NCBI RefSeq assembly: GCF_001507435.1
Contig: NZ_LMWH01000070.1
Coordinates: 1-64,000, forward strand
Direction: 5' to 3'
Origin: Streptomyces sp. NRRL F-5122
GTDB taxonomy: Bacteria > Actinomycetota > Actinomycetes > Streptomycetales > Streptomycetaceae
DNA: 64,000 bases
The position numbers and the translations under genes are program-made. This document shows, in pieces, positions 35,580 through 45,035 of the stretch; the stretch's first letter is position 1; the number at the start of each line of letters is the position of its first letter. Below the pieces are notes generated by a model. It saw only the letters and a program-made list of their open reading frames with translations, searched no databases and was not told the origin of the DNA.

Positions 35580-35595
35580 TCGAACATACGTACGA
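35580..35595 (+). promoter_or_regulatory. LexA (SOS) box-like operator
   Basis: TCGAACATACGTACGA differs in one base from the actinobacterial SOS consensus TCGAAC-N4-GTTCGA. It lies 10 bp before the ATG and just upstream of the AGGAG site of the Prim-Pol gene. Confidence 0.55.
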
Positions 35596-35605
35596 ACATA
35601 GGAGC

Positions 35606-36475
35606 ATGGCCACCATCGATCGGAAGGCCACCACGCTGGCCCTGGCCCACGCCCTGTCCGCCGCGGAACGCGGACTGGCGGTGATCCCGCTGTCCCGGAC
35701 GAAGCTGCCCGCCCTGCGCTCCCCCCACCGCGACGACCCCGATCCGACCGCCCCCACCTGTCACGGCGAGTGCGGCCGTTTCGGGCACGGGGTCTACGAC
35801 GCGTCCACCGAGCCCCGCCGCATCCGGGAACTGTTCGCCGCCGCGCCCTGGGCCACCGGCTACGGCATCGCCTGCGGCCTGCGGCCCCACCATCTGATCG
35901 GCATCGACCTCGACACCAAGTCCGGAACCGACTCCTCGGCGGCACTGCGCGAACTCGCACTGCGCCATCTGTTCACCATCCCGGAGACAGTGGTCGTACT
36001 GACACCGAGCGGCGGCCGCCATCTGTGGCTGAGCGGCCCGCCGGACGTCGTCGTACCGAACTCGGCGGGCCGGCTCGCCCCCGGCATCGACATCCGGGGT
36101 GCCGGTGGCTATCTGGTCGGCCCCGGCTCGCGCACCGAACGCGGGGTGTACGGCACGGCCCCGGGCACCGCTCAGCTGGCACCCGCGCCCTGCCCTCCCG
36201 CCCTGCTGCGGCTGCTCCTGCCTCCCCCACGCACCGCCGGCCGCCATGCCCTGCCCTCGTCGACCGACAGGCACGGGCAGGGCCTTGTCCAGTTCGTCCT
36301 CGCCGCGCACGAGGGCCAGCGCAACACCCGCCTCTTCTGGGCCGCCTGCCGGGCGTACGAGAACGGGATCGGCCCGGAGCTCGCCCCCGCACTGGTCGAC
36401 GCGGCGGTCCGCACCGGCCTCACCGAACGCGAGGCCCGCTCGACCGTCGCATCGGCGGCACGGATGACGGCGTGA
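35606..36475 (+). CDS. Chromosomal bifunctional DNA primase/polymerase (Prim-Pol)
   Basis: Protein of 289 residues with a complete AEP fold: AAERGLAVIPLSRTKLPAL, CHGECGRFGHGVYDA, GIDLDTKSG catalytic acidic motif (~95-103), SGGRHLWLSG (~135-144), GIDIRGAGGYLVGPGS, and a C-terminal PriCT-like helix bundle (FWAACRAYENGIG, LTEREARSTVASA). It is the same family as the AICE gene at 20029 but stands alone, without a helicase. An SOS-like box at its start suggests induction by DNA damage. Possibly a domesticated mobile-element gene. Confidence 0.9.
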   Translation: MATIDRKATTLALAHALSAAERGLAVIPLSRTKLPALRSPHRDDPDPTAPTCHGECGRFGHGVYDASTEPRRIRELFAAAPWATGYGIACGLRPHHLIGIDLDTKSGTDSSAALRELALRHLFTIPETVVVLTPSGGRHLWLSGPPDVVVPNSAGRLAPGIDIRGAGGYLVGPGSRTERGVYGTAPGTAQLAPAPCPPALLRLLLPPPRTAGRHALPSSTDRHGQGLVQFVLAAHEGQRNTRLFWAACRAYENGIGPELAPALVDAAVRTGLTEREARSTVASAARMTA

Positions 36476-36566
36476 GCGGGCCGGAACCCGGGGACCCGGC
36501 GACACGGCGCCGGGCGGGGGCCGGGGTGCGCACCGCCGCCCGGCGGCCCGCGCCGTGCGCGAGGTC

Positions 36567-38612
36567 TCAGTTGGTCGGCAGCACCTGCTGGCACCAGATC
36601 GTCTTCCCCTTGGCGTTGTGCCGGGTTCCCCACTTCTGGCTGAGCTGGGCGACCAGGAGGAGGCCCCGGCCGCCCTCGTCGTAGGTGCGGGCGCGGCGCA
36701 GATGAGGAGCGGTGCCGCTGGCGTCGGACACCTCGCAGATCAGCGCGCCGTCGCGGATCAGTCTGAGCTCGATCGGGGGCTCGCCGTAGCGGATGGCGTT
36801 GGTGACCAGCTCGCTGACGAGCAGCTCGGTGATGCAGGTCGCCTCGCACAGCCCCCAGGCGTCCAGTTGCTCGACGGCCTGCTTCCGTACCCGCGCGACC
36901 AGGGCCGGGACGGCGGGTATGTCCCAGCTGGCGACCCGGTCCGAGGTGAGCACACGGGTACGGGCGAGCAGCAGCGTCACATCGTCCCCGGGGCGGTCGG
37001 TGACCAGGGTGTGGATGATGGAGTCGCATGCGGCCTCGAGCGAGGCCGCGGGCGCCGCCAGCAAGTCACGCAGTTCGGTCACGCCGTCGTCCAGGGCGCG
37101 CTCCCGGGTCTCGACCAGGCCGTCGGAGTAGAGGGCGAGCACGCAGCCCGCGGACAGGTCGAGCTCGGTGGTCTCGAAGGGCAGACCGCCCAGGCCGAGC
37201 GGCGGTCCCACGAATCCGGCGACAAGATCCACGGCGCCGTCCGGGGTGAGCAGGACGGGCAGCGGATGGCCGGCCGAGGCCAGCGCACAACGGCACGAGA
37301 CCGGGTCGTAGACGGCGTACAGGCAGGTCGCCCCGACGTCGCCGGCCGCTCCCGCATCGCACGCCCCCGCCTCGTCGTTCCGGGCGGTGCCAGGGCGGTC
37401 GTCCTCGGCGAAGTGGAGGACGAGGTCGTCGAGGTGGGTGATGAGCTCGTCGGGCGGCAGGTCGAGGTCCGCGAGGGTGCGCACGGCGGTGCGCAGCCGT
37501 CCCATGGTGGCGGACGCGTTGATGCCGTGGCCGACGACGTCCCCCACGACGAACGCGACCCGGTGGCCGGAGAGCGGGATCACGTCGAACCAGTCGCCGC
37601 CCACCCCGGCCTGCGCACCCGCGGGCAGATAGCGGAAGGCCACGTCCGCCGCCGTCTGTCCGGGCAGTTGCTGCGGCAGCAGACTGTGCTGCAGAGCCAG
37701 CGCGGTCGACCGTTCACGGGTGTACCGACGCGCGTTGTCGATGGCCACGGCGGCCTTCGCGGCCAGTTCCTCGGCGACGGCCGGATCGCCCGCTTCGAAG
37801 GGCCTGCTGTCCCGCGTACGCCAGAAGTCGACCGTCCCCAGCAGCATGCCCCGCGCCCGCAGCGGCGCCGTGACCAGCGAGCCGGGTCCGAAGTCCGGCA
37901 CGGTCCCGGCCCGCTCCGGGCTCAGTGACCGCCGTGCGGTCGACGCGAGCAGATCGGGCTCGCTCCATGTGAGCGCGCCCGGGAGCCCGCAGGCCGCGGG
38001 GGCCGGGGCGACGGGCCCGGCCGACATGTCCGAGGGATGGAACGGACGGTCCTCCCTGACGCCTCCTACGGCCACCCGCCGCAGTTCGGCGGAGCCGTCC
38101 TCCGGCTCCTCGCCGGCCAGGACCGATGCCGCCAGGTCGACGGTGACGAAGTCGGCGAACCCCGGCACGGCCACCTGCACCAGCTCCTCTGCGGTCCGCT
38201 CCACGTCGAGGCTGGTGCCGATGGACGTACTGGCCTGGCAGAGCAGATCGAGGTGCTCATGAGCGGCCTGCGCCCGTCTGCGCTGGGCCCGGCCACGAAC
38301 CGCCAGCTCCGAGACGGCGACTCCGATGACCAGCAGCAGCAGAACCGTCCAGGCGTTCTCGGCACTTGCCAACGACAAGGCGTTCCACGGCGGGACCAGG
38401 AAGTAGTCGAACCAGACGGTGGCCGACACCGCCGCGAGGGCGCCCGCGAGGCGATGGCCCTGGGCGGCCACGGCCACCACCACCGCCACCAGGACGAGGG
38501 CGGCGTCCACGCCGGGGAACATGGTCCGGAACGGCACCAGCACCAGGCAGACGAGGAGTGGCGCCACCAGGGCACACACCATGGCCGTCGGGCCACCCCT
38601 GATAAACCGCAC
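36567..38612 (-). CDS. PP2C (SpoIIE) phosphatase fused to GAF, DUF4118 and anti-sigma-type ATPase
   Basis: Protein of 681 residues. An N-terminal DUF4118/KdpD-like membrane domain (four TM segments to ~105) is followed by GAF (~120-280), SpoIIE-type PP2C (GGDWFDVIPL, VGDVVGHGINASATMG, LYSDGLVETRE), and a C-terminal RsbW-like HATPase (ELLVSELVTNAIRYGE; ALICEVSD). Such proteins control sigma factors through anti-sigma antagonist phosphorylation, combining phosphatase and kinase-like parts in one chain. Likely a stress-response regulator. No partner genes are adjacent. Confidence 0.92.
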   Translation of the reverse strand: MRFIRGGPTAMVCALVAPLLVCLVLVPFRTMFPGVDAALVLVAVVVAVAAQGHRLAGALAAVSATVWFDYFLVPPWNALSLASAENAWTVLLLLVIGVAVSELAVRGRAQRRRAQAAHEHLDLLCQASTSIGTSLDVERTAEELVQVAVPGFADFVTVDLAASVLAGEEPEDGSAELRRVAVGGVREDRPFHPSDMSAGPVAPAPAACGLPGALTWSEPDLLASTARRSLSPERAGTVPDFGPGSLVTAPLRARGMLLGTVDFWRTRDSRPFEAGDPAVAEELAAKAAVAIDNARRYTRERSTALALQHSLLPQQLPGQTAADVAFRYLPAGAQAGVGGDWFDVIPLSGHRVAFVVGDVVGHGINASATMGRLRTAVRTLADLDLPPDELITHLDDLVLHFAEDDRPGTARNDEAGACDAGAAGDVGATCLYAVYDPVSCRCALASAGHPLPVLLTPDGAVDLVAGFVGPPLGLGGLPFETTELDLSAGCVLALYSDGLVETRERALDDGVTELRDLLAAPAASLEAACDSIIHTLVTDRPGDDVTLLLARTRVLTSDRVASWDIPAVPALVARVRKQAVEQLDAWGLCEATCITELLVSELVTNAIRYGEPPIELRLIRDGALICEVSDASGTAPHLRRARTYDEGGRGLLLVAQLSQKWGTRHNAKGKTIWCQQVLPTN

Positions 38613-39150
38613 AAATTCACCATACCCACTGATAATCGTTCACCGGATCGGGAAGCTGCGGGTCGGTGTTCCGGCGGCTGCGGTGACGGCCGGCCGGCGG
38701 GTTGCGTCCCTCCGTGGATCCGCCGAAGCCGCAGGGCCCCGCACGCCAGAGCCGTCCTCCCCCGTACTGGACAGGCGGCCAGGCCTGCCGTTGATCACGG
38801 CACTGGCGGCGGGGGCCCTGCGACCCGCCCGTCAGGGCCTCCAAGAGGCTCCGACGGGGGCTTCTGCGCCCCCCGGTTCGATGCGCACGGCGTTTTGGTG
38901 ATCACGGTCGAGTCTCGCGCCGTCCGGAATGCCCCTGCGCCGAGAAGGGCCCCGCGACGGGCAACCCGGCGGGGTCGGGCCGGCGATCGCCGCCCGTCCG
39001 TCGGGGTGCGGCATCAGCCTGCCGTCCGATCCCGGCCGCGTCATGAGCGATCGGCGCACTCGACTTGGCTCACAACGCACTTCCGTTGTCCCGCACCCCC
39101 GAGGACGCTCGTACGCACCGCGCAGCGAGCGGCACGTACGAGGGAAGAGC
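38613..39150. other. Divergent intergenic region
   Basis: About 540 bp between the minus-strand PP2C gene and the plus-strand AraC gene. Several open frames cross it, but none has a ribosome site or recognisable product. It should contain both promoters; AGGGAAGAG precedes the AraC ATG. Confidence 0.35.
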
Positions 39151-40140
39151 ATGCTGACCACAGTGCTGGACACCGCCCATCTGCCATCCACGGATCGGGC
39201 GGCCGCCTGGATGGAGACCACGGGGGAGGCCCTGATGGCCACCCGCATCAGGTTCGCCGTCGAGCCGGAACGGATCGAAGCCCTGATCAAGACCATGGAC
39301 CTCGGACCGGCGCAGCTGTCGCTGATGTCCTACACCCCTCTGCTGTCCCAGCGCACTCCCCGGCTCATCCGCCGGTCCGATCCCGAGATGTTCCAGATCG
39401 CGCTGACCCTCTCGGGCCGGCAGAGCATCGAACAGGCCAGGGCCCACGCCTCGGTCGGCCCCGGGGACCTGCTGCTGTACGACAGCTCCCGGCCGTTCAC
39501 CGCCACCGCCGGCCCGGACCCGTCCGGGGCACGGACGATGCTGTTGCAGTTCCCCCGGCGCCTCCTGCCCCTGCCCGAGCAGGTCGTGGCACCGCTGTGC
39601 GGAACGGCGCTTCCCGGGCAGCAGGGGGTCGGACGGCTCCTGCACGTGATGCTGACCTCCCTCGCCGACACGCACGCGGAACTGACCCCGGCCGACCGCG
39701 CCCGGGTGGGCACCACCGCCCTCGATCTCACGGCGGCCCTGCTCGCCCACCACTGCGACCGAGACACCCTGCTTCCCGCAGGGTCACGGCAGCGTGCGTT
39801 GTTCGAGCAGATCAGCGCCTACATCAGCACGCACCTGCACGACCCCGCACTCACACCGGGCTCGCTGGCCGCGGCGCACTACATCTCCACGCGCTATCTG
39901 CACCGTGTCTTCCAGCAGCACGGCACCACGGTCGGCGACGTCGTCCGGCAGCAGCGCATCGCCCGCTGCCGACGTGACCTGGCCGACCCCTCCCAGCGCA
40001 CCGTCCCCGTCAGCACGATCGCCCTGCGCTGGGGATATCCACGACCGTCCGACTTCACCCGCGCCTTCCGCGCGGCGGTCGGCATGACGCCCAGCGAGTT
40101 CCGCGCCTTCGCCCAGGACACGGACGGCCCGCGCCGCTAG
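39151..40140 (+). CDS. AraC-family transcriptional regulator (AraC-binding-like N-terminus)
   Basis: Regulator of 329 residues. Residues 1-~200 resemble the AraC_binding_2 sensing domain (YTPLLSQRTPRLIRRSDPEMFQIALTLSGRQSIEQ, VGPGDLLLYDSSRPFTA). The C-terminal double helix-turn-helix (HYISTRYLHRVFQQHGTTVGDVVRQQRIARCRRDL, IALRWGYPRPSDFTRAFRAAVGMTPSEFRA) is complete. The start is the ATG with AGGGAAGAG upstream. Targets are unknown; it is followed by a convergent multicopper oxidase gene. Confidence 0.92.
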   Translation: MLTTVLDTAHLPSTDRAAAWMETTGEALMATRIRFAVEPERIEALIKTMDLGPAQLSLMSYTPLLSQRTPRLIRRSDPEMFQIALTLSGRQSIEQARAHASVGPGDLLLYDSSRPFTATAGPDPSGARTMLLQFPRRLLPLPEQVVAPLCGTALPGQQGVGRLLHVMLTSLADTHAELTPADRARVGTTALDLTAALLAHHCDRDTLLPAGSRQRALFEQISAYISTHLHDPALTPGSLAAAHYISTRYLHRVFQQHGTTVGDVVRQQRIARCRRDLADPSQRTVPVSTIALRWGYPRPSDFTRAFRAAVGMTPSEFRAFAQDTDGPRR

Positions 40141-40263
40141 CGACGCCGGTGCGTCGGGGATGCCCCGGTCCTCGCTGCTCCGCCTTCCGTCCTTGCCGGA
40201 GCGGCGTCCTCCACACCGCCGTGACCGCCGCACGCCGTACGGCCCGCGACCGCCGTTCCCGTC

Positions 40264-41721
40264 CTATCTGCGGATGTCCAGGACGGACATCATGCCCATG
40301 TCCTCGTGGTTGAGGAGATGGCAGTGCAGCACGGTCCGCCCGGTGAAGTGGTCGAAGCGGATCCGCAGGACGAGCTTCTGGCCGCGCGGCACGTTGACCG
40401 TCTCGTGCCAGGCGCGGGCGGGGTCCACCGCCTTCCCGTTCAGGGACATCACCTGGAACTGGTTGGTGTGGACGTGGAAGGTGTGGTCCTCCTGCGTGTC
40501 GTTGCGCACCGTCCACTCCTCGACGGTGTTGAGCCGGGAGACGAAGTCGATGCGCTTCGGGTCGTAGTACTTGCCGTTGATGTAGAACCGCGTCCCCGCC
40601 TTGTTCTCGGTGTAGATCATCGTTTTGCGGGCGGCGATCCTGTCGCGGGTGAGATCGGCGAGAGGGCCGAAGAGGGACGGGATACGGGACCGGACCATAG
40701 GGGGACCGCCGGTGACGACCGTCGCCAGGTTCGCCTGCGGGAAGCTGTTGCCCGCCGGTCCGGTGTAGAACGGCTGCGTCTCCAACTGGGCGGTGCCGGC
40801 CGGACCTCCCTGCACCAGCACGTCGTACCGGGCGGCGGCCGGGACGATCAGCGTGTCCGCGGAGTAGATCCGGTGGACGGGCCTGCCGTCCTGGGCGACC
40901 ACATGGAAGGTGGCGCCCTTCAGGCGCAGTTTGTAATAGATGTTGGCCCCGATGTTGGCGACCCGCCACAGCTGGGTCTCGCCCGGGCGGATGCGGATCA
41001 CCGGATTCTGCTGGCCGTTGACCGTGCGATTGGTCTTCGCCCCGATCGACAACGGATGGATCTTGATCTCGTTGCCCTTGATCTGGTTGTCCTTCAGGGC
41101 GATCACGCGCTCGGTGATGGTGCGCAGGTGCCTCGGCAGATAGGTGCGCAGGCCGTCGACGACGATGAGGCCCGACTCGCCACCGGCCACCTGGGCGGCC
41201 GAGTGCATGTCGATGTGCGAGTGGTACCAGTACGTGCCCGGTGTGATGCTCCGCGGCATCCGGTAGGTGTAGTCATAGGTCGCGCCGGGCCTGATGGAGA
41301 TGAAGATGTCGTCGGCGGGCCGGCGCGGTGAGACGTTCAGCCCGTGCGTATGGAGATTGGTGTCCGCCGTGACACCCTGCCACTCCGCCCCGACGCGGTT
41401 CACCAGCGTCAACTCGATGCGATCGCCCGGCTGGACGCGGAGTGTGGGCGGCATGTAGCGGCCGTTGTAGGTCAGCGCCCACAGCCGGCGGTCGCCCACC
41501 CATACCCTGCGCCGCTCCACCACGAGGGTGGTCCGCAGCACCCCGTGACGGCTCGCCACCTCCGGGGGGTCGAGAAGACCGGCACCTCTGAGCCGTGCTC
41601 CGGACGGCGTCGCACCCAGCGTCGCCGGCTTGGACGGCGGCGCCGCGTCACAGCCGGACAGCCAGGACAGGGCGAGCGCCAGGCAGGCGAGGGTCCCGGT
41701 CGTCTTGGACCATGAGCGCAT
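40264..41721 (-). CDS. Multicopper oxidase lipoprotein
   Basis: Protein of 485 residues with a lipoprotein signal (LACLALALSWLSGCDAA; lipobox LSGC). The four copper motifs are intact: HTHGLN (~115), WYHSHID (~160), HTFHVHTNQF (~435) and HCHLLNHEDMGMM (~473-485). Three cupredoxin domains are present. Likely an extracellular oxidase for Cu(I), phenols or Mn; the substrate cannot be fixed. Its gene is convergent with the AraC gene. Confidence 0.92.
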   Translation of the reverse strand: MRSWSKTTGTLACLALALSWLSGCDAAPPSKPATLGATPSGARLRGAGLLDPPEVASRHGVLRTTLVVERRRVWVGDRRLWALTYNGRYMPPTLRVQPGDRIELTLVNRVGAEWQGVTADTNLHTHGLNVSPRRPADDIFISIRPGATYDYTYRMPRSITPGTYWYHSHIDMHSAAQVAGGESGLIVVDGLRTYLPRHLRTITERVIALKDNQIKGNEIKIHPLSIGAKTNRTVNGQQNPVIRIRPGETQLWRVANIGANIYYKLRLKGATFHVVAQDGRPVHRIYSADTLIVPAAARYDVLVQGGPAGTAQLETQPFYTGPAGNSFPQANLATVVTGGPPMVRSRIPSLFGPLADLTRDRIAARKTMIYTENKAGTRFYINGKYYDPKRIDFVSRLNTVEEWTVRNDTQEDHTFHVHTNQFQVMSLNGKAVDPARAWHETVNVPRGQKLVLRIRFDHFTGRTVLHCHLLNHEDMGMMSVLDIRR

Positions 41722-41909
41722 GACAGTCTCTCCGGGGGTGGCGTGCCGTGCTCGGGTGATCCGAAGCCGGATGAGCCGGACATGACGCGGGTCATGCGGG
41801 TTCATACGAGGTCGGGGCGGGGCCGCCGCAGGTGCTTCGGACCGCCATCCGGGGAGAATAGTGGTAATGGTCCCTTTTTGTGATGTGACGCGCCACGACA
41901 GAAACGGTG

Positions 41910-42410
41910 TCAGGCGGACCGGTTCTCCGCGCTGACCATCCAGGCGTACTTCTCCAGCGAGTCGATGATGCCGTGCAACAGGTCGGCCGTGGAGGGGTCC
42001 TCGCTGTCGACCTGGTCGTGATGGGTGCGCACCGTGTCGACCGTGGCGCGCAGCCGCGCGGTGACGAGATCGACCACCGCGCTCACACTCCGCGCCCCCT
42101 CCGGGAACGCGGGCAGTGTCGTGCTCGCCGCCACGGTGTCGGAGCGGCCGTCCGGCCAGGCCTCGAGAGCGCGCATGCGTTCGGCGATGGTGTCGGCGAA
42201 CTCGCGTGCCTCGTCGACGATTTCGTCGAGCTGCAGATGAAGGTCCCGGAAGTTGTGGCCGACGACGTTCCAATGGGCCTGCTTGCCCTGGAGGTGCAGT
42301 TCGACAAGATCCACGAGGATCTGCTGCAACGCTCGGGCGAACTGCGGCGAGGCGGTGAATCCTGCGACCTCGGCCTCCGGACGTCGGGAACCCCCGGGCG
42401 ATGCGGTCAT
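41910..42410 (-). CDS. dps: Dps-like DNA-binding ferritin
   Basis: Protein of 166 residues, ferritin-like four-helix bundle: ALQQILVDLVELHLQGKQAHWNVVGHNFRDLHLQLDEIVDEAREFADTIAERMRAL contains the inter-subunit ferroxidase ligands (His of HWNV, Asp of HLQLDE, Glu). An acidic/basic N-terminal extension may bind DNA. It should store iron and shield DNA under oxidative or stationary stress. No sigma-factor box was confidently identified upstream. Confidence 0.92.
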   Translation of the reverse strand: MTASPGGSRRPEAEVAGFTASPQFARALQQILVDLVELHLQGKQAHWNVVGHNFRDLHLQLDEIVDEAREFADTIAERMRALEAWPDGRSDTVAASTTLPAFPEGARSVSAVVDLVTARLRATVDTVRTHHDQVDSEDPSTADLLHGIIDSLEKYAWMVSAENRSA

Positions 42411-42813
42411 GGCGTGCCTCCTCGGAAAGGACCGAACAGCAGCCCCCGGAAGAGGAGGCCCGTTGACCTACACGATCAAGCCTAGGGAGGCTCCTCTCCG
42501 CCGCCACTGCGCCTGATCCGCTCGGGCGACACCGGGAACCCGGACGAGAGAGTCCGGAAGGCCGCAGGTCGGCGACGGACGGGCACCGCCGTCCGAGGGG
42601 TCCGCGGGCGGCGCGGCTGCGCGCATCCGTGGCGGCCGGCGAGCGTGGTCATGGGTGACCGCGGCATACCGTGCGCACGACCGGTGCGGGCCCGCGGGCG
42701 GCTCGTACGCGGACATCGAGGCCGAACTTCCAGGCCGGCGTGGCCTGCTGAGCCGTGGTCGGGGCGGCAGCGGCTACGCTCTCGCCGTCGACAATGGGGA
42801 GGGGAAGATCGTC
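42411..42813. other. Intergenic region
   Basis: About 400 bp divergent region between dps and the small plus-strand gene. An open frame extends upstream from 42814 back to 42655 with little support. No repeats or RNA signal seen. Confidence 0.3.
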
Positions 42814-43023
42814 ATGGCCATGGGAGCATCGCTGCCCGGCAGAGAGTGGATGATCAAGGACGCCAAGGGCCGGAAGTACAGCTACGACTCGGAGGAAGAA
42901 GCGTTCCGGGAGCTCTCCGACTTCGGGGAGGGCGCCACGGTGTGGACCCGTGATGTCTATCGAGTCCTGTTCTTCACCAGGTCGATGGAGGGCTGGAAGC
43001 AGGTCCCCCACCCGCGCGGATAG
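42814..43023 (+). CDS. Small hypothetical protein
   Basis: Protein of 69 residues: MAMGASLPGREWMIKDAKGRKYSYDSEEEAFRELSDFG then TVWTRDVYRVLFFTRSMEGWKQVP. It is beta-rich and soluble; no family is recognised. The ATG follows a strong GGGGAGGGG ribosome site, which favours this start over the open frame extending to 42655. Confidence 0.5.
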   Translation: MAMGASLPGREWMIKDAKGRKYSYDSEEEAFRELSDFGEGATVWTRDVYRVLFFTRSMEGWKQVPHPRG

Positions 43024-43099
43024 CGTGCCCTCGCCCGGCCGGGCGCCAGGACGCGCCCCCGGGCGGCCGTGCCGGCCGGCGGACCGTGCGCACGACAAG

Positions 43100-43132
43100 G
43101 GGCCCTTGACCGGTGCGCCCGGTCAAGGGCCC
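43100..43132 (-). terminator. Terminator of DUF4097/DrrAB operon
   Basis: Long hairpin GGGCCCTTGACCGG with its complement (4-nt loop) just beyond the permease stop on the minus strand. Confidence 0.65.
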
Positions 43133-43181
43133 GGTGTCCCGGGTGGGTGTGCGATGTCGGTGGCCGGTGACCCGCGGAAGC

Positions 43182-43964
43182 TCAGCGCTTGGAGGTGCCG
43201 TTGAACAGCGAGCGCGACCAGACGTAACCGACCAGGGCGATGCCGGCGCACCAGGCGAGCGAGATCCAGCCGTTGTCGCCGATCTCCGAGCCGGAGAGCA
43301 GGCCGCGCAGCGTCTCGGTCATCGGCGTGAACGGCTGGTACTCGGCGAACCAGCGCAGGCCCGGCGACATCGAGTCGGCCGGTACGAACGCCGAGCCGAG
43401 GAACGGCAGGAACTGGATCAGCAGCGGCTTGTTGCTGGCGGACTCGACGGTCTTGGAGATCAGCCCGAGCGCGACCGACAGCCAGGTCACCGCGAAGGCG
43501 ATCGCCGTGAGGAGGCCGGCCGCGGCCAGCCATTCGAGCGGGGTCGCCCCGGACCGGAAACCGACGGCGAGCGCGACGCCCACGACCGGGACCATGCACA
43601 CCATCGTCTGGATGACGCTGCCGATGACATGCCCCGTCATGAACGACGAGCGCGTGATGTCCATCGTGCGGAAGCGGTTGATGATGCCTTCGGTCATGTC
43701 GGAGCAGACCGCGATGGAGGTCGACATCGAACCGGCGGCCACCCCCATGATGATGATGCCGGGCGTCAGGTAGTTCACGTACGTGCCCCGGCCACCGCCC
43801 ATGCCCGCGCCGATCGAGTCACCGAAGGCGTACACGAACAGCAGCAGCATCAGGATCGGCGTCAGGGCGCTGCCGAGCCCCACGGACGGATAGCGGATCG
43901 CGTGCTTGAGGTTGCGCCGCAGCATCGTCGTCGAGTCGTGCACGGCGTGGGTGAGGGTGCTCAT
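43182..43964 (-). CDS. ABC transporter permease, DrrB/ABC-2 type
   Basis: Membrane protein of 260 residues with six TM segments (LGSALTPILMLLLFVYAFG; YVNYLTPGIIIMGVAAG; VIQTMVCMVPVVGVALAVG; LLTAIAFAVTWLSVALG; LPFLGSAFVPADSM; WCAGIALVGYVWSRSL). It matches the ABC-2 daunorubicin-resistance-type permease. It pairs with the overlapping ATPase gene and probably exports a lipid or hydrophobic compound. Confidence 0.92.
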   Translation of the reverse strand: MSTLTHAVHDSTTMLRRNLKHAIRYPSVGLGSALTPILMLLLFVYAFGDSIGAGMGGGRGTYVNYLTPGIIIMGVAAGSMSTSIAVCSDMTEGIINRFRTMDITRSSFMTGHVIGSVIQTMVCMVPVVGVALAVGFRSGATPLEWLAAAGLLTAIAFAVTWLSVALGLISKTVESASNKPLLIQFLPFLGSAFVPADSMSPGLRWFAEYQPFTPMTETLRGLLSGSEIGDNGWISLAWCAGIALVGYVWSRSLFNGTSKR

Positions 43965-44974
43965 CGCAGGGTCTCCTTGACGTGGAGCGGGGTGCCGGTT
44001 TCGGTGGTGCCGCGGCCGGTCAGGGCGAGGAACACGTCGTCGAGGTCGGGGGTGTGCACGGAGAAGTCGGCCGCCGGGATCCCGGCGGCGTCGAGCCGGT
44101 CGATCAGTCCGCGCAGCGCGTCGAGGCCGCCGTCGCCGGCCACGCGCAGGGCGAGGTTCTCGTCGTCCCGGGCCGCGCCGGGGAACACGGCCGCCGCGCG
44201 CTCGTACTCGTCGGAGTCGGTGAACCGCAGCCGTACATGACTGCCGGGGATCTGCGCCTTGAGCTCGTCGGCGCTGCCCTCGGCGACGATCCGGCCGCCG
44301 TCGAGCACGGCGATCCGGTCGGCCAACTGGTCGGCCTCGTCCAGGTACTGGGTGGTGAGGAGGACCGTGGTGCCGCCCGCGACCAGCGAGCGCACCGTGT
44401 CCCACATGGTGCGGCGGCTGCGCGGGTCGAGACCGGTCGTCGGCTCGTCCAGGAAGATCACCCGGGGGTCGCCGACCAACGTCATGGCGAGGTCGAGCCG
44501 GCGCCGCATACCGCCGGAGAAGGTGGCGGCCCGCTTGTGCGCGACGTCGGCGATACCGAACCGCTCCAGCAACTCCTCCGCCCGCAGGCGCCCTTCACGT
44601 TTGCCGAGGCGCAGCAGGTCGGCCATGAGAAGCAGGTTCTCCTCGGCGGTGAGCAGGTCGTCGAGCGCGGCGAACTGTCCGGTGACGCCGATCGCGGCGC
44701 GCACCCTGTCCGGTGCCGTGGCGACGTCGTGCCCGGCGACCTGGGCCTGTCCGCCGTCGGCGGCGATGAGCGTGGACAGAATCTGCACGGTGGTGGTCTT
44801 GCCGGCGCCGTTCGGCCCGAGCAGCGCGAACACGGACCCGGCCGGGATGCGTAGATCGATTCCGTCGAGCACGGTCTTGTCGCCGTACGACTTGCGCAGA
44901 CCGATGGTGGAGACGGCGGCGGGCGGCTGCGAACCGTCGCCCCGCCTGGGCGTGGGCATGACAGATGAAGGCAT
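43961..44974 (-). CDS. ABC transporter ATP-binding protein, DrrA type
   Basis: Protein of 337 residues with Walker A GPNGAGKT, the ABC signature FSGGMRRRLDLAM, Walker B VIFLDEPTTGLDP, and the DrrA-type C-terminal DUF4162-like domain (IPGSHVRLRFTDSDEYERA; FSVHTPDLDDVFLALTGR). The start is at ATG 44974 with GGAGGG upstream. It overlaps the permease gene by 4 bases. Upstream DUF4097 and RHH genes are in the same operon. Confidence 0.93.
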   Translation of the reverse strand: MPSSVMPTPRRGDGSQPPAAVSTIGLRKSYGDKTVLDGIDLRIPAGSVFALLGPNGAGKTTTVQILSTLIAADGGQAQVAGHDVATAPDRVRAAIGVTGQFAALDDLLTAEENLLLMADLLRLGKREGRLRAEELLERFGIADVAHKRAATFSGGMRRRLDLAMTLVGDPRVIFLDEPTTGLDPRSRRTMWDTVRSLVAGGTTVLLTTQYLDEADQLADRIAVLDGGRIVAEGSADELKAQIPGSHVRLRFTDSDEYERAAAVFPGAARDDENLALRVAGDGGLDALRGLIDRLDAAGIPAADFSVHTPDLDDVFLALTGRGTTETGTPLHVKETLR

Positions 44975-45035
44975 GGAGCCCTCCCGTTCGAGGGTGAAGT
45001 GGCAGAAGGAGTGGGTGAGTTCGCGGTGCGGGCGC

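Noticed and set aside
43182..44974. Antibiotic resistance locus because of DrrAB similarity.
   Set aside because: No biosynthetic genes are adjacent and the DUF4097/RHH context is a common housekeeping arrangement; substrate unknown.
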